From the NCBI GenBank assembly GCA_036426205.1, contig CM071568.1, positions 123,339,149 to 123,403,148 on the forward strand: DNA of 64,000 nt, given 5' to 3'. Position 1 is the first letter of the stretch, and every line of letters begins with the position of its first letter. The notes beneath the pieces are model-generated. The model was not told where the DNA came from, made no database searches, and saw only the letters and a list, made by a program, of their open reading frames with translations. The translations under genes were made by a program, and so were the position numbers. Origin of the DNA: Ascaphus truei (Eukaryota > Chordata > Amphibia > Anura > Ascaphidae). Shown piece by piece: positions 12,221 to 25,029 of the stretch.

Positions 12221-12256
12221 CATTACATCCCGTGCAACGCCGGGTCTCTCAGCTAT
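12221..12256 (+). mobile_element. Candidate Helitron 3' terminus
   Basis: The sequence ATCCCGTGCAACGCCGGGT (12227-12245) forms a short GC stem with CCCG and CGGG arms. It is followed by CTCTCAGCTAT, so the end is CTAT close to the CTRR terminus expected a few bases after the hairpin in Helitrons. The last base departs from the consensus (CTAG or CTAA would fit), possibly through sequence error. The CA array and purine-rich tract immediately upstream would be inside the element. No 5' TC end and no Rep/helicase frame were found, so a non-autonomous copy is inferred. Confidence 0.5.
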
Positions 12257-12531
12257 TACTTTCTATTTGCTGGTTCAGTGATGCACCTGCAAGAATACAG
12301 AAGGAAGGATAAAAGATCATCAAACTCTCCCACCAATAGCATAAGCATAGTCCGTCGATGGCAGCAAGTTATATTTCGCTGGGCGGCGGCAGTGCGTAAT
12401 TCCGGCAATTTGATTGGTTCCAGGGCCGTCACGTGACACGACAAGCCCTTGAAAAATCATTTGCCGGCTCACGCACTATAAGCGCACCATGCTTTTGTTT
12501 TTCGGGCACGTCGCGTTCCGTCACTGAAGCC
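12257..12531. other. Spacer between candidate Helitron and block A copy
   Basis: Mixed-composition DNA with no recognisable gene. It ends where the ggcctaagg start of the second block A appears. A cacgtgac motif lies near 12430. Confidence 0.3.
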
Positions 12532-13434
12532 GGCCTAAGGGAGACTGTGCAATTAATGTCGTAGTAACGCAAAGTGAGTTAGTCTCATATTTGCAAGTCT
12601 TCATAGACCTAAGAGCGAATACACTCCAAAGAATTGAATTGCAACCCTGTGACATCACGTGCTGATACTAAATAAATAGCAGACACTCAAAAAATAAGGC
12701 GGCACCTTTTGGATTGCACATCTGTGTCTCAATTGCTCTGTTTTGTGAGCAACAAAATCGGGCGATGGAAACTTTTGACTTGCAAACTTACATGTAATGC
12801 TCTTTGGCGTGCTGGACCCACATCTATTATTAGAACTCGTTTTCCTTGATGGAGAGAGTCTTTAGACCAGAGCATGAATCTAATGCATTTCTACAAAAGC
12901 ATATCCATCAAAAGCTGTCCCCGACAGAGCACCGAGTATGCCGCAGACACCCCAGTATGCCAGCAGTTGCCCAAACTCTGAATAGGCCAAGCGATTTGAG
13001 GAAGCAACATTGCCAAGTAGTCTAGGAATAGAGTGGGAAAGCTCTGAATAAGACAGGTTTCATAGCTTAGCTGCTTGCAGGGAAAAATCCAATAATCACT
13101 TAAGAGCTGCAGTTCGTTTTTTTTTTTTTAATTTATTTTTTTTACTTCAATAGTTTCATGTGTGCAATCTCTAATTAACCTAAAGAACTGCATAGCTGCA
13201 GGTCAATTTTCTCCATGTATTGATAGGCGAAATTTGGTGACATAATTAGTGAAGGGATCTGTTTTTCCTTCTGCTTCTGTCTCTCAGTGGAAGCTCATGA
13301 ATTGATGAGCACTCCTGCACTGACATGTGCTAGAGGGAGGGCAGGCGGACAAAGGGTGTGCCAGGCTTGTGACAGGACATGAAGGGGCCAGTGCCTTAGC
13401 AAATGGCTTTTAAATAGAATATAAGTAATTGGGT
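12532..13434. repeat. Block A, second copy, with 5' part of the MITE
   Basis: This repeats 1-931 with frequent small indels. The MITE left end recurs at about 13100-13110 (TTAAgAGCTGCAG). The copy stops at aattgggt exactly where the N gap starts. The matching place in the first copy (931) continues into ctttcaaag, the string that opens unit 2 at 34718. Confidence 0.9.
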
Positions 13435-13549
13435 NNNNNNNNNNNNNNNNNNNNNNNNNNNNNNNNNNNNNNNNNNNNNNNNNNNNNNNNNNNNNNNNNN
13501 NNNNNNNNNNNNNNNNNNNNNNNNNNNNNNNNNNNNNNNNNNNNNNNNN
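13435..13549. other. Assembly gap of 115 N
   Basis: The Ns replace the 3' part of the MITE. The corresponding intact sequence is 34718-34829, about 111 bp, so the gap size is nearly right. Any translation across it is meaningless. Confidence 0.98.
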
Positions 13550-14505
13550 GTAAGATAATTGCAATTAGCCGAAAAAAAGAGACTCATGCAAATGAAAGAG
13601 CCACAGGAAAGGTCTAAAAAATAAAAAAAAAAACAAAACACGGCTTCTGAAGTATACATAACCATCATACAAACCCCTGTTTATTTAATTAGCATAGGAC
13701 TCCACAGAAGATCTAACAATCAACTAGATGCATAGAACATAGAAGGCATATCCTGCTTTTAGGAGTCATAGGCAGCACCAGTGTGGCCTTTTTCCATACC
13801 CGTGTCCCTTACATTGCGGATGGAGTGGAGCATCAAATGACCAGAGTAAATACTCACACTGTAGTGAGATCATTTCAGGTAAGCAGGAAAGGGTAAGACC
13901 ACACATGCTTATCTCCCACTTGCCAATTCGTGTAATTGATACATTTGGTTGGGGACTTCAGGCAAGTCTTCTCATTCTCCCTATGCATATGGAAGCCTGA
14001 GGCACCCTGTACCAAGATGTCATCAGCAAACCTGTGAGGAGAGACCTACCTACCCCCTTGACCATAGGACAAACTTAACGCTGCTGTGAGGAGGAGACAG
14101 AGAGCCTTGATGGAGCGTGTTGAAAGTTTTTTGTCCTACCACCACCCAGTGGTCGGGTTATGGTAGGTGCATACAGTAGTTTGGACGTAGAGAGAAATAA
14201 GCACTTTTTATCTGCTAAATTTGTGTTTTTGAAACACCGTACAGTATGGCAATTCACTTATTTAGGCCAAGGCAACAATCTTGTCACAACCACACTTCTA
14301 CAGATATCTGATCTTTAGGAAAATTGCATGCCTGTTCCTGTGCAAACATTCCCCAATCTTTGCACCGGCATGTTTCAAACACTACTATTCCATTGCAAAC
14401 TGGTGGATTTGGAGTGGCTTTGCTTCTAAGCAAAAAAACTATTTATTGCAGGAAAAGATAAGATTACAATGACATACTTACTCACATTTAGGGCTTCGTT
14501 GGTAA

Positions 14506-17147
14506 TTGTATTGTATTCTTTATTTATATAGCGGCATTTGTACATAGCGCTTCACACAGTAGTAATACATGTGGTATCATCAATAAATAACAGATAAATA
14601 TAAATACCATACATGGGAATAAGTGCTTTAGACATAAGCGTAACATTAAGGAAGAGGAGGTCCCTGCCCCGAGGAGCTTAAGTCTAATTGGTAGGTAGGA
14701 GAACGTACAGAGACAGTAGGAGGGAGTTCTGGAAGTGCGTCTGCAGGGGCCAAGCTTTATGTATTAATTGTTCAGAATATTCACAGTGCTATTCATATGC
14801 TTCTTTAAGCAATTGTGTCTTAGGTGGGTCTAAAGTGTGGATAGAGAGGGTGCTAGTCGGGTACTGAGGGGAGGGCATTCCAGAGGTGTGGGCAGTCATG
14901 AAAAGTTTAAGGCGGGAGATGCTTTAGATCAAAGGGGTAGAAAGAAGACATCCTTGAGCAGAACGCAGAGTCGGGATGGTGCATAGCGACAAATTAGGGC
15001 TGAGATGTAAGGAGGGGGCAGAAGAGTGGTAAAGCTTTAAAATTGAGGAGAAGAATGGAGTGTGAGATGGCGGGAATTTGATCGGAAGCCAGGAGAGGGA
15101 TTTCATGAGGGGAGATGCTTGAGACAGATCTAGGAAGAGTAGATGATTCTGGCAGCAGCATTTAGGATAGATTGTAGGGGAGACAGGTGAGAGGCATAAG
15201 GCCGGACACAGGAGGTTACAGTAATCAAGACGGGAGAGAATAGGAGGGCCTGAGTCAGAGTTTTAGTTAGCATTCGAGCAAACCAGAGGAAGGGCGTATC
15301 TTTGGTTTATTGCGGAGGAAAAAGCGACAAGTTTTTGAAATGTTTTGAATGTGAGGGGCAATGTGAGAGAGGAGTCGAGTGTGACCCCTAGGCAGCGTGC
15401 TTGGGCTCTGTACTGGTGAATGATCGGGTGAATGATCGTAGTTCCAACAGTAATGTGGAAGGAGGTAGAGTGGCCAGGTGTGGGAGGAAGTATGAGGAGC
15501 TCGTTGCTTTTTAATAGCGCATGTTGAGTTTAAAAGGCGGCGGAGGTCCATCCAGGATGATATAGCAGAGAGACATTCAGAAACTTTGTGTTTGTACAGC
15601 AAGTGTAAGTCGGGTGTTGAAAAGTATATTTGTGTGTCGTCACATAGAGGTGATATTTAAACCCAAAAGATTTTTAGGTCACCTAGAAGAGAGTGTGTAC
15701 AGAGACAGAGAAGAGGTCCCAGGACAAGAGCCCTGGGGTAACCCCCACAGAGAGATCAATGAGGAGGAGGAGGGTTAGCACAAGAGAACGGAAAGTACGA
15801 TGTGAAAGTAGGTCATGCGATCCCAGGATAGAGCTTTGCTTTTCCTACCAAGAGTATGGAGAATATGGAGAGAGAGTTGGTCCACGGTGTCAAACAGCTG
15901 CAGTAGAGGTAGAGTAATATGAGCAGAGTGTAATGACCCTCTGTCTTGGCAGCATAGGTCCGTCAGTTATTTTAGTGAAGGCTGTTTCCGTGTCCGTGGA
16001 GTGACAGTGCTGAAGCCAAGTTGTAGAGGGTCTAGGAGAGAATAGGTGTTGTAGATACAATCGTCAGCATTTAGCGGACAGGACCATCTATCCTTCAACG
16101 ACTTCTATTTTTTGTAATGTTTACGATTTGCAATATATTGGCAAGGAGGTGGAATTTTCGCAGTTGAAACATCAGGTAAGGTTGATCTGGCTTTTGCTGT
16201 GTTTAGGACGTAGGTGGTTTATGGACGTTGCATGTTTGAAGGAGATGAAAAGGTATCCGAGCAGGCTAGACGAGGCAGTTTTAAAAGTGTGTGAGCGTGG
16301 GATTTAGTAGGAGCAGGGTTTTAGGAGATGAGAGGGATGGGGTTCAAAGGCAGTGGTGAGGGAGAGAGAGGCATCAAGCGACACATCCTCCTCTGAGACA
16401 GTGGAAAAGAGTCAAGAAGGCAGGAGGAGAGTAGGAGAGGTGTAGGGGGAGGAAGAAACAGAGGGATGTTCTCCGTATGGATTCCTCACCTTTCCTCCTT
16501 AAAATAGTCAGCAACGTCCTAAGCGAAGATGAGGAAGGAGAGGCACCCTTAGGGTGGTTTGAGTAGAGTATCAAAGACATAGAACAGTCGGCGTGGGTTA
16601 GACTTGTGCATGTGATTAGTGCAAAAAAGTAGGCTTGTTTAGCTTGCGAGAGGGCAAGGTTTGAAACAGATAGCATAAATTTGTAGTGAAGGAAGTCTGC
16701 GAGAGTGTGAGACTTCCTTAGTGCGTTCAGAGGAACGAGTGGAAGGAACGCAGCTGCATGTCCTTGGTGTAGAGTTTGATTGCGCACGAGTATTGTCTAA
16801 GGGTTCAAAGGGCGAGTGTGCAGAGAGAAAGCGGGGCATGTAGATCAAGAGACGAGGACAAGACAGATTTTGTAGTTCCTGACCAGGTTGTCGGGGTTGT
16901 TCTTACTCAGAGCTGAGAGAGAGAGGGGGGAGCGTAAAGTGGACTCAAAGTCAGGTAAAGTGAATATAGCGCAGGTTTCTCTGCAGAACAAGGGGGTAGA
17001 TGGAGGTGGAGAAGGGGAGAAGGGGAGAAGCGAGATAGAGAGAATGAGATGAGATGATGGTCAGAGAGAGGAAAAGGGGAAATGGAGAATCGGAGAGAGA
17101 GAAGTTCTTAGTGAAAACCAGGTCTAAGAACTTCTCTCCTCCGATTT
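14506..17147 (-). mobile_element. L2/CR1-type LINE, unit 1 copy, 5'-truncated
   Basis: A minus-strand non-LTR retrotransposon. The 3' end lies at low coordinates with the tail-side motif gcgctatgtaca and tatataaataaag followed by ATACA-type repeats. Fragments of the reverse transcriptase and its C-terminal region are readable in several frames (for example SHTLADFLHYKFMLS near 16700 and TLPRGHTRLLSHIAPHIQNI near 15390). Small indels break it more heavily than the unit 2 copy. The 5' end is truncated within the endonuclease region and abuts a 24-nt inverted duplication (17088-17147). Confidence 0.85.
17088..17147. repeat. Inverted repeat at LINE 5' end, unit 1
   Basis: The arms aatcggagagagagaagttc and its complement flank gtgaaaaccaggtc. 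The right arm lacks one base relative to the unit 2 copy (tctctcctccgatt). The LINE sequence ends inside it. Confidence 0.85.
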
Positions 17148-19155
17148 CTGTTTTTGCTGCAACATTTTAAACAACAGGATGTTTCCGGTTAAACCAATAG
17201 CCAGTTTGACATATGTGTTAGGCTATATTAAAAATACTATTTCTAAACTTATAACATTTGTTTCAGGTAGAACAGATTTTATTCTCCTCAGAAGGGAAGC
17301 GAACCGAGTAGTACAGTGTGGCATCAACCATCCTAATTATGATCTAGAGGTCTTATAACTAAGAGACACAAAAATAACACACATTTCCTATTTCGAAATC
17401 TGCTAGATTGGCAAAATAAAGCCAGAGCTGGAGAGATTCTGCATTTTACTTACTTCTTGGGAATCTGGCGAGTGTGCTGCAGTGAATCTGTGACATGCCT
17501 GTTTTTCTATCATCGTCTCTTGTTTGACTGTCTCTTAAACGAGTTACTGTAGCTTAGGCAAAATAACAGGGGCCATTGTACTGGTGTGTCAAGATTTATG
17601 TCATTAATGATGAGCCTCAAAGAGCATTTCTTGATACACAAACAATTCTCCCTACAGAAAAAGCTTGTATTTATTTATGCAAACATTGGATTTAAAAAAA
17701 ATGAAGTAATTTGGCCTTCAGAAATACTCATATGTAAATGTATAGGTTTATTTTTTACTTTTGTACGCGTTTTGTATACATTATTCAGCAAATAAAAATA
17801 TCACTTGTAGCACATTCCCGTCTCAGTCGGTCTGCAACCCTTGCCTTTCCCCATTATCTCTTACATAGAGAGCGTCTTCCACTACAGCCTGGGATTCTGG
17901 GTAAGGACAATGCAAATAGCACTCTCTCTCACTTTTTTTGTTCACTGTGAGTGCTCATTTGCTGTCTTTACCCAAATTCCTGCTGCAGTGGAAGCGCTGC
18001 ATGCTAGATGATAATGGGGAAAGACATGGTTGCAGACCTGACAGACTATTGCTGAAATATGACATCACGTGACCATGGAGCCAAATTGTGAGTCACTTTG
18101 TTGGCCACAAACATTTTGGCATCGAAAGGGAACACACAGCAATTCCTACCTCAGTTTACCTTTTTGGGGGGGAATATAGGGATGGTTTTACTAGGACTGT
18201 AGCAGTCAGCACTCCACTCTCTGCAGAAAATTCCCTCTTCCAAACTGGCTACCCGGGCAGCTTCCTGTCTTGCAGGCCACACCAGTAATAGGACTCTCAA
18301 TATGGGAAAGGGGGTGGGGGGGTGGGGGGTCAATGAAAGTGTCCAAGCGAGAATAGACCAGCAAGTGCAATCAAACAAAAAAAATTTGGAGATTTTGTGT
18401 CATTTTGGGCTTCATGACTCAAATAAAATTTTTAAAAAGAATAAAAAAAAACAACTGAGGGCACAAAGTTAGTAGGTACATTCACCGCAGTCAGGTTTGC
18501 CATGGAAAAAGGATCACAGGATCTGGCCCCGCTGATTAACATGAAGCAGCTATGGCATTATAATCCCTGGAGTTGCAGAAATGTATTTTTCCCACGTGCT
18601 TCCCAGTGAAGTTATCAGGCGGCTACACACAGTAATGTGGTGCTTAGGACTAGAGCGTTTGGTGTCAAAGAGCTAAAGCTGAAATAAAACAGATATAGAC
18701 ATTTTTTTTCCGTGGTAAACGGCACTAAAGCAGGCTGGGACACGACAGATCACAAATCATTTGGGTAGAACAAATGGTGCTGGTAAAGGGTATGTGGGTA
18801 AATGTGGCGCCATCCGGGTAATAGAGCGCTTTACAATACAAGTGACATAATATTAAACACAATGGGAATAAGCTCTTTAAACATAAAACAATAAGAAATG
18901 AGTAATAAATAGCTGCTCTCTATTCACACCGCGGTCTGTGGTATGTGTAGTTTCACAGTCATTAGTTCTGTTGCGTCTGCAGCTGCTCAGTTCTAGACAT
19001 TACAATCCACATTCAAATGGGACTGGAACATAACAGGGTTCATTCATTAAATGCAATAGGAGCGAACAGGCACACTATTGTCATGAAAGGCTCATTGACT
19101 TCAATCAGGTACCGATCACCGTTTACAATGAATAACTTCCCACTTGTGTCAAGGG
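17148..19155. other. Non-genic unit DNA (copy 1)
   Basis: AT-rich sequence collinear with 38343-40276. No coding or RNA feature is supported. A G-rich tract occurs at 18308-18329 and corresponds to one at 39476-39490. Confidence 0.35.
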
Positions 19156-19342
19156 CAGGGGTGGCCAACTCCAGTCCTCAAGGCCACCAACAGAGGTTTT
19201 AAAAGAGATCTCTCTGCTTTGGCACAGGTGGCTTCAATCAGGGCTCCGTCAGGATGACTTAAGCCCCCTGTGGCCAAAGCAGGATATACAGTCCCTAATA
19301 CCCGGCATGGTTTGGCCCTTGAGGACTAAGTTGTCCCCCCTG
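19156..19342. mobile_element. hAT-type fold-back MITE, unit 1
   Basis: Same element as 40277-40463. The left end CAGGGGTGGCCAACTCCAGT is followed by further arm sequence, and the right end is its inverted complement with noise (ttgtcccccctg). The arms enclose a central inverted segment (ctgctttggcacaggtggct versus ccaaagcagg). Such fold-backs are common in frog genomes. Confidence 0.85.
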
Positions 19343-22300
19343 TTCTAGGACAATAACCATGATTGGTTCAGAGCAAGTGGTAAAGTCACTTTGTTTCTGG
19401 CATGTTTCCTTTTGCTCTATACTGTACACACGACTACATTTTTAAACGCAAGGTGCTGAAAGGGGCAATCTAATCTTTAACCTCATGATGCTGACCGCCG
19501 CAAGGAACAATGTTGCTTTGAATTCCTTTTTCTGCCAGGCCAGTTTAACAAGGTTTATTACTAGCTTAAGTGCTGAATATCTGTAATGTTGCACAGAATA
19601 AAAAGGCTTGAATTAAAGCTCGCCTGTTTCTAACCTCAATAGCGGAAACTCCTACATTTAATGGGGTTGCGGACATGTGGCGGCGCCGTGCACTTCACAT
19701 GCAAAAATGGCCTAAAACTAACAAAACACAGACCCGACAACTTCTACCATCTTAAGTACACAAGTACAGGAACACCAGACTGATTTTTAGCAGAGAAACA
19801 GAATCTAGCTATCAGATCACACTGCTGCGCTGCCAAATTGGAGCCAATGTGCAGTCTTTGTAACACAAGCTGTCGCCAAATGCAGTGCAATGCTCCTTGT
19901 GCTTGTATTCTCTTCTGTGCCTCTACAGCTTTCTACATTTGTTATAATACAAATGGAATGGCCTTTTCTCATCTGCCTGGCAGCCGCAAGTGGCCAAACC
20001 GTGGATCATAATAGAATTAGATCATTTTCTTCTGGGCAAATAGAACCTTTTTAATAAAAAATAAAAAAAGGTATATGTGAAGACTAAATGTGGTTTAAAA
20101 GTTAGAATGTTCGACAATAAGCCTCCTATTGTGAAATTAAAATCATCTTGAACACTATGGCTTTCAGATGCTACTGTTAAACCACTTAGTTACAACAATG
20201 TGAAACAGCATGGTACTGTATGCTGTGCCTTGCTATGGATTAATGAGTGATTGCAATTTATGTTAACTACCCGTAACATTTTTCTTGACTTGCATTCGAA
20301 TACGGTCCTGACCTATGACTCAACTTATTTGCTAGCATTAGATAAGGGCAGGACACTTCGAGCACATTGATACTTTTAGCCAAGTAAAACACTTAAATAC
20401 AGCTACCCAAACACCCAAACCTCTATTCATGTGAAATTTGTTTGGACCAGTTCTTTCAGCTCAGGCTGACGGTGTCTCTGTGTATATCTCATGTAACATG
20501 TTTGACAAGCACGTGCTCTGAATTGAGAAATATAATATCCCTGAAAAAGGAGGTTAAACATCAAGATTTGGAAAACTGTATTCTATGTTTAATTGGTTCA
20601 GAGAGGAATTTTGACCATGTACGTACTTCTTAGCGTCACACAGGGGGTTTAATTTTACTAAAATCATTGGCTGAAGAACTCTGTGCAACACCCGGAGCCG
20701 CAAACACAGATTCACGTACCAATTTATCAAAGTAAATGTATCTCATTGAAGGGAAGTTTTGTTCCTTTTTCCTTGTATAAATCAATTGTATTATTTTAAA
20801 CTGGCTCCCTGCCGCCCTGTGTTTGGGCAGCTGGGAGCCCACAGTAATAATCCACTGTGTATCAGAACATGCCTTCATACATTGATTCTCAGGAACGCGT
20901 TAAAAATGCATCAACTAACTTGACATCCACATAGTAAGGACATCTTCAATGTTATGTTATCTTTGATGCAGCATTGCCCTGTGCATTTTATACCTATTTT
21001 GCTGCCCTATTTGTATCATTAAAATATTTGGGAATATAACCATAAGGACAAGACTGGACCTTTCTGCTCTGTTCCCCTTTAACTGTTTTTTCCCTCCGAA
21101 TACTAATCTGAGCTGCATTCAATATGAAGACCCCCTTCAGTATACCATCTGTATCGCCCCAAATTCATCTGCTTGATGGGGTTCCCCCCCAAGAGCTGCT
21201 CCCCTTTGCCACAAGACCAGCGGGCTAAGGGTTAACATTTGCATGTACTAGTGGACAGTCTCACCCCAGCCACTGGAAGTTAATGATCCAAGAGACAAAA
21301 GACTTGAATCACGTCACAGCTGCCATTCACTCTGAACCCATTCAGTGTACACCTCTGCGTTGTCCAAAAGGCAGAAAGCCTTGGCGCGACAGGCAGTCCA
21401 AGGGTGTGAGCTGTTTTGCTGATTTTAAGCTTCTCTATTTCAAATCTGAAACTCACCCAGCCCCTTTTATATCCCCTGTACCAATACCAAATTTCCACTC
21501 TATCTGTCCATAAATGTCTGTAATTGACTGTATAACCCTGTCTTTTTAAATGTAGCCATGTATTTTTATATAACTGTGTGCCCAGACATACTTGAAAACG
21601 AGAGGTAACTCTCAAGTATTTCTTCCTGGTAAACATTTTTAACAGTAAAAAAATAAAATCCACCAGGTCTGTAACAGCAACCACAAAAAAAAAAAAAACC
21701 CCAGTTTGCTGGCATCAAATAGTACGAAACTTTTGAAGCGCTGAATTTATAACCCCTGCAAGCTCTAGAAGCTGCTTGGTCTTAATTAAACATGTCTAGC
21801 ATATGACCTGCACACATCAAAGAATGTTGGTGTCAGTGGAACTGGATAGGGTGGAATAACCGGTCCTAACATGGGACACAAGTCCCCAAATCTCTACTTC
21901 TTGTTACCAGTTTACATTTCTTGTCATTTGCCCCATTCTGGCTAACTTACTGGAACTTAGACTAACTTCAAGATGAAAAAAAGAAAAAGACAAGAAACAA
22001 GCCACTTGTTGTAAGCAGGTTCCCACCCAAACTAAATTAGTTAATGTGCATGACTAGACGGTCAAACTAAGGAAAGCTGTGTGTGCCAAGAGAAATGTAA
22101 GGCAGATGGCAGAGATTGCTTCTCCTTTCCTATTTTTCCCTATTGATATAATTCCATTAAACAAAACACCACACGGAAAGGAAGGAAATATTCCAGTTTC
22201 CACATGCAGAGCAAACGATGTCCCTGTTTACCTATTTCCAAAATAGTCAGCCAGGCCAATAAATTGATCAAATAAACAAAACAACCCTTTTTTTTTTTCC

Positions 22301-24249
22301 AAGTCCATGCTATAAATAAATAACTTATATGTACAGCAATTGTGGGAGATATATATCTTCATTTTTGTTTGCCTTAGCAAGTGATAGCAAGTGGTAGCAC
22401 AACATGAAATGCCTCTAAAATCGGCTGGAGGCATGTGAATAAGAGGGAATGTATGTCAGACATTTCTGTGGCTATTTGCTGAGCCACAAAAGCGTTTTTC
22501 ACATTCCATGTTGGAGCAGAATAACAACTGATCAGCTGGGAACTATGGGTAACGCAGAGAATCCAATGTGCCATACAGAAAAATATAGCATTTACAGTAA
22601 CTGTTGTACTGGGGCAAATCCGAAACAATTATGTGTTTGTTATGATGATCGTGTTTTGGGTTAACATTCCCATTTTATTCTCATTTCATGTTTTCATTGA
22701 TAACCACTCAAACAGTTTCCTTTTTGGAGAGAATCAACAGCTTTACAAAAAGAAAAGAAAAAGTTTGTAATTTTCTACAAATGTTATTAATGCGTAATAA
22801 CTGTGCATAATTTTATTTCCTGCAACATTTTTTGATTTTTTTTTAAATCGTCTGATTGGTAAGTATCACCCAGTATACCACACCTCAAACAGTGCTCAGA
22901 GCCGGTGCCAAAAAAAGTCACAATTTATTGAGAGTTGGAGCATCAGTACCAATCTGCTATCTTCCTAGCCTGCCTGAATAATATACTTAGTGAGGATACA
23001 ACTTTCACCAGCCATCTCTACTTGTAAAGCAAGAAATCACTTAAACAACATGCCAGATAACTTGCAAATTTATTATTTTGTCATAATTAATATATTATCC
23101 AAATGCTAGCATATTTGGCCAGGGCTTTTTGTTAGAAAGAAAACAAATAAGAACAACCGATTCCAGCTAAGCCTACAGCAATATATCATATTGTTTTATC
23201 CATTATGTGCCACAAAAGAAAAAGACAAAAAAAACAAAACCACTAATGTTTGTGCTCATACATGAATTATACAGAGGGCCGCCGACAACCCGCCGCAGGC
23301 GTGTGCAGGGGGTGCGAGGGTAGGACGCTGTGAGTGTCACCCAGGCTAGATGTCGGCTCCGGTGGGCCTCCAACTCTACAACTTCTTCTCAACCGGACTG
23401 CCTTTGCTCCATCGTTGGCACACAAAGCTACGGCCCCACACTCTTCCCCAGATGCCGATCCCCCTCACCTGAACACTGTCCTCCTGCAACCATACCCTCA
23501 AAGTTGAACAAACTGCAAAACCAAAAGCGGGCCTCAGCCTAACAGCGATCAAACGGCTCGGCAAGGAACAGATGTATATAAACGTAATTGGGGTGGCCCC
23601 CACTGTAGAGCAGCGGAGACACAGCCAGCAACAATACAACCCAACTCTACACTTTCCAATCTTTTCTTCCCCGCCAAGAACTACTACAACAACACTACAC
23701 ACCGTACTACAACTCGAACCACTACCTTGCTCGTCCTGAAGTCCGATACAACACATACATGCTATATGATCAAATTAATTGCAGTTTCTACAACATTCAC
23801 TAACTTTCTCTCGCTTCCACCCGCGACCGTTATGGAATAGGAGTGCCAACGTCTGTGCTATATCTACAGAAGCCATCCTACATGCCTGGATATTATGTTC
23901 TTAAAAGATCTGGACATCTTTGATTTTACGAAGATTTTTCATTTTTTTCTGTTTACCATGTATGTCCTAATTTTTACATACTCCCTTAGATCCTCCACCT
24001 CCCCTCTTGTCTTCTCCCTGATCTCCACTCCCTTTTATTCCACTCTTATTTAAATTAAGTGCGCCTATCACTTCAATGACACATTATGTGACTATTCTAG
24101 TTCACATATCATCAAACTTGTTTACCACTTTTGTTTTATATCACATGGTTTATTGCCAAATTCTATTCTTTATATATAAGATTAGACTAAGGCTCATTAA
24201 AAGTCTTAAAAGGGGATATCTACAATGTCAGTTCACTTTTGTTCGAGGT
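19343..24249. other. Non-genic unit DNA (copy 1)
   Basis: Collinear with 40464-44967. No gene supported. A GC-rich patch with CpGs at 23275-23560 (unit 2 counterpart 44175-44450) contains frames on both strands that disagree between the copies and are therefore not credible. Confidence 0.35.
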
Positions 24250-24475
24250 CTTATATCAAACATAGGTATAATTATATATCATATATATCATAATATATAT
24301 ACACTACATATCTACTAAATATAATCAGTACATAATATATATTATATATCACATACATCCTACAACCATTACCATACATCCAATACAATATACACATATA
24401 ATAATAATCATACATACTACATAATCATACAATACATAATATATATATATAATATATATATATAAATATATGATA
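24250..24475. repeat. Interrupted AT-rich microsatellite, unit 1
   Basis: Tracts of TATATA with CATACA and TAATCA interruptions. The equivalent in unit 2 (44968-45188) is a clean TA/CATA array, so this copy is either degenerate or badly sequenced. Confidence 0.85.
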
Positions 24476-24609
24476 ACTCTAGTATATCTTAACTCACTTT
24501 AAGTGTGTACCAAAACTTACACACGGCCCTAGCGGTGTTTTTATTTTTTTTATTTGATTTTACACAATGCACTTTCATTTCGTATACAAACAGCATCTAG
24601 ATTAATGCT

Positions 24610-24820
24610 ACCACCCAACCCACCAACAACCCCAACCACCCACCTCCAACCACCACCCGACCACGCATCACTGCTCCCCCGCCCCACGGCCCACCGGTGG
24701 GGCCCCAACTCCCAAGCCCAGCCCTCCCGCCCTCACGCCGTCAGGCCGCTCCGAACCAACGACCAAACCACCGCACATTAACGTGGCAAAAGCACCTCCA
24801 CCGCCCTCACTATTTTCTTG
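24610..24820. other. C-rich segment present only in unit 1
   Basis: Between taatgcta and gtcccattt unit 1 has about 200 bases of C/A-rich DNA (ccacccaacccaccaacaac and similar). Unit 2 has only about 20 bases (acacccgcaatattcgggc, 45303-45322) at the same place. It could be a polymorphic insertion or low-quality sequence. Confidence 0.7.
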
Positions 24821-25029
24821 TCTTTTTTTGTCCCATTTTATTAATTTATATGTTAACATACAATTACGTATGTCCCATTTTTCACTCCAAATTTTTTCAC
24901 TCCAATAATGCGCGAGGATGCGCGCGTACCACACCCTGGATGCGCGCGCATTCAATTGTGGCAGCAATCGAGGAGACCTGTTGGAACAGAATTAATTAAA
25001 GAAGAAAGCGATTGCCAGCCCATTATCTA

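Noticed and set aside
13295..13668. Frames spanning the N gap
   Set aside because: They are mostly undefined residues across the gap and carry no information.
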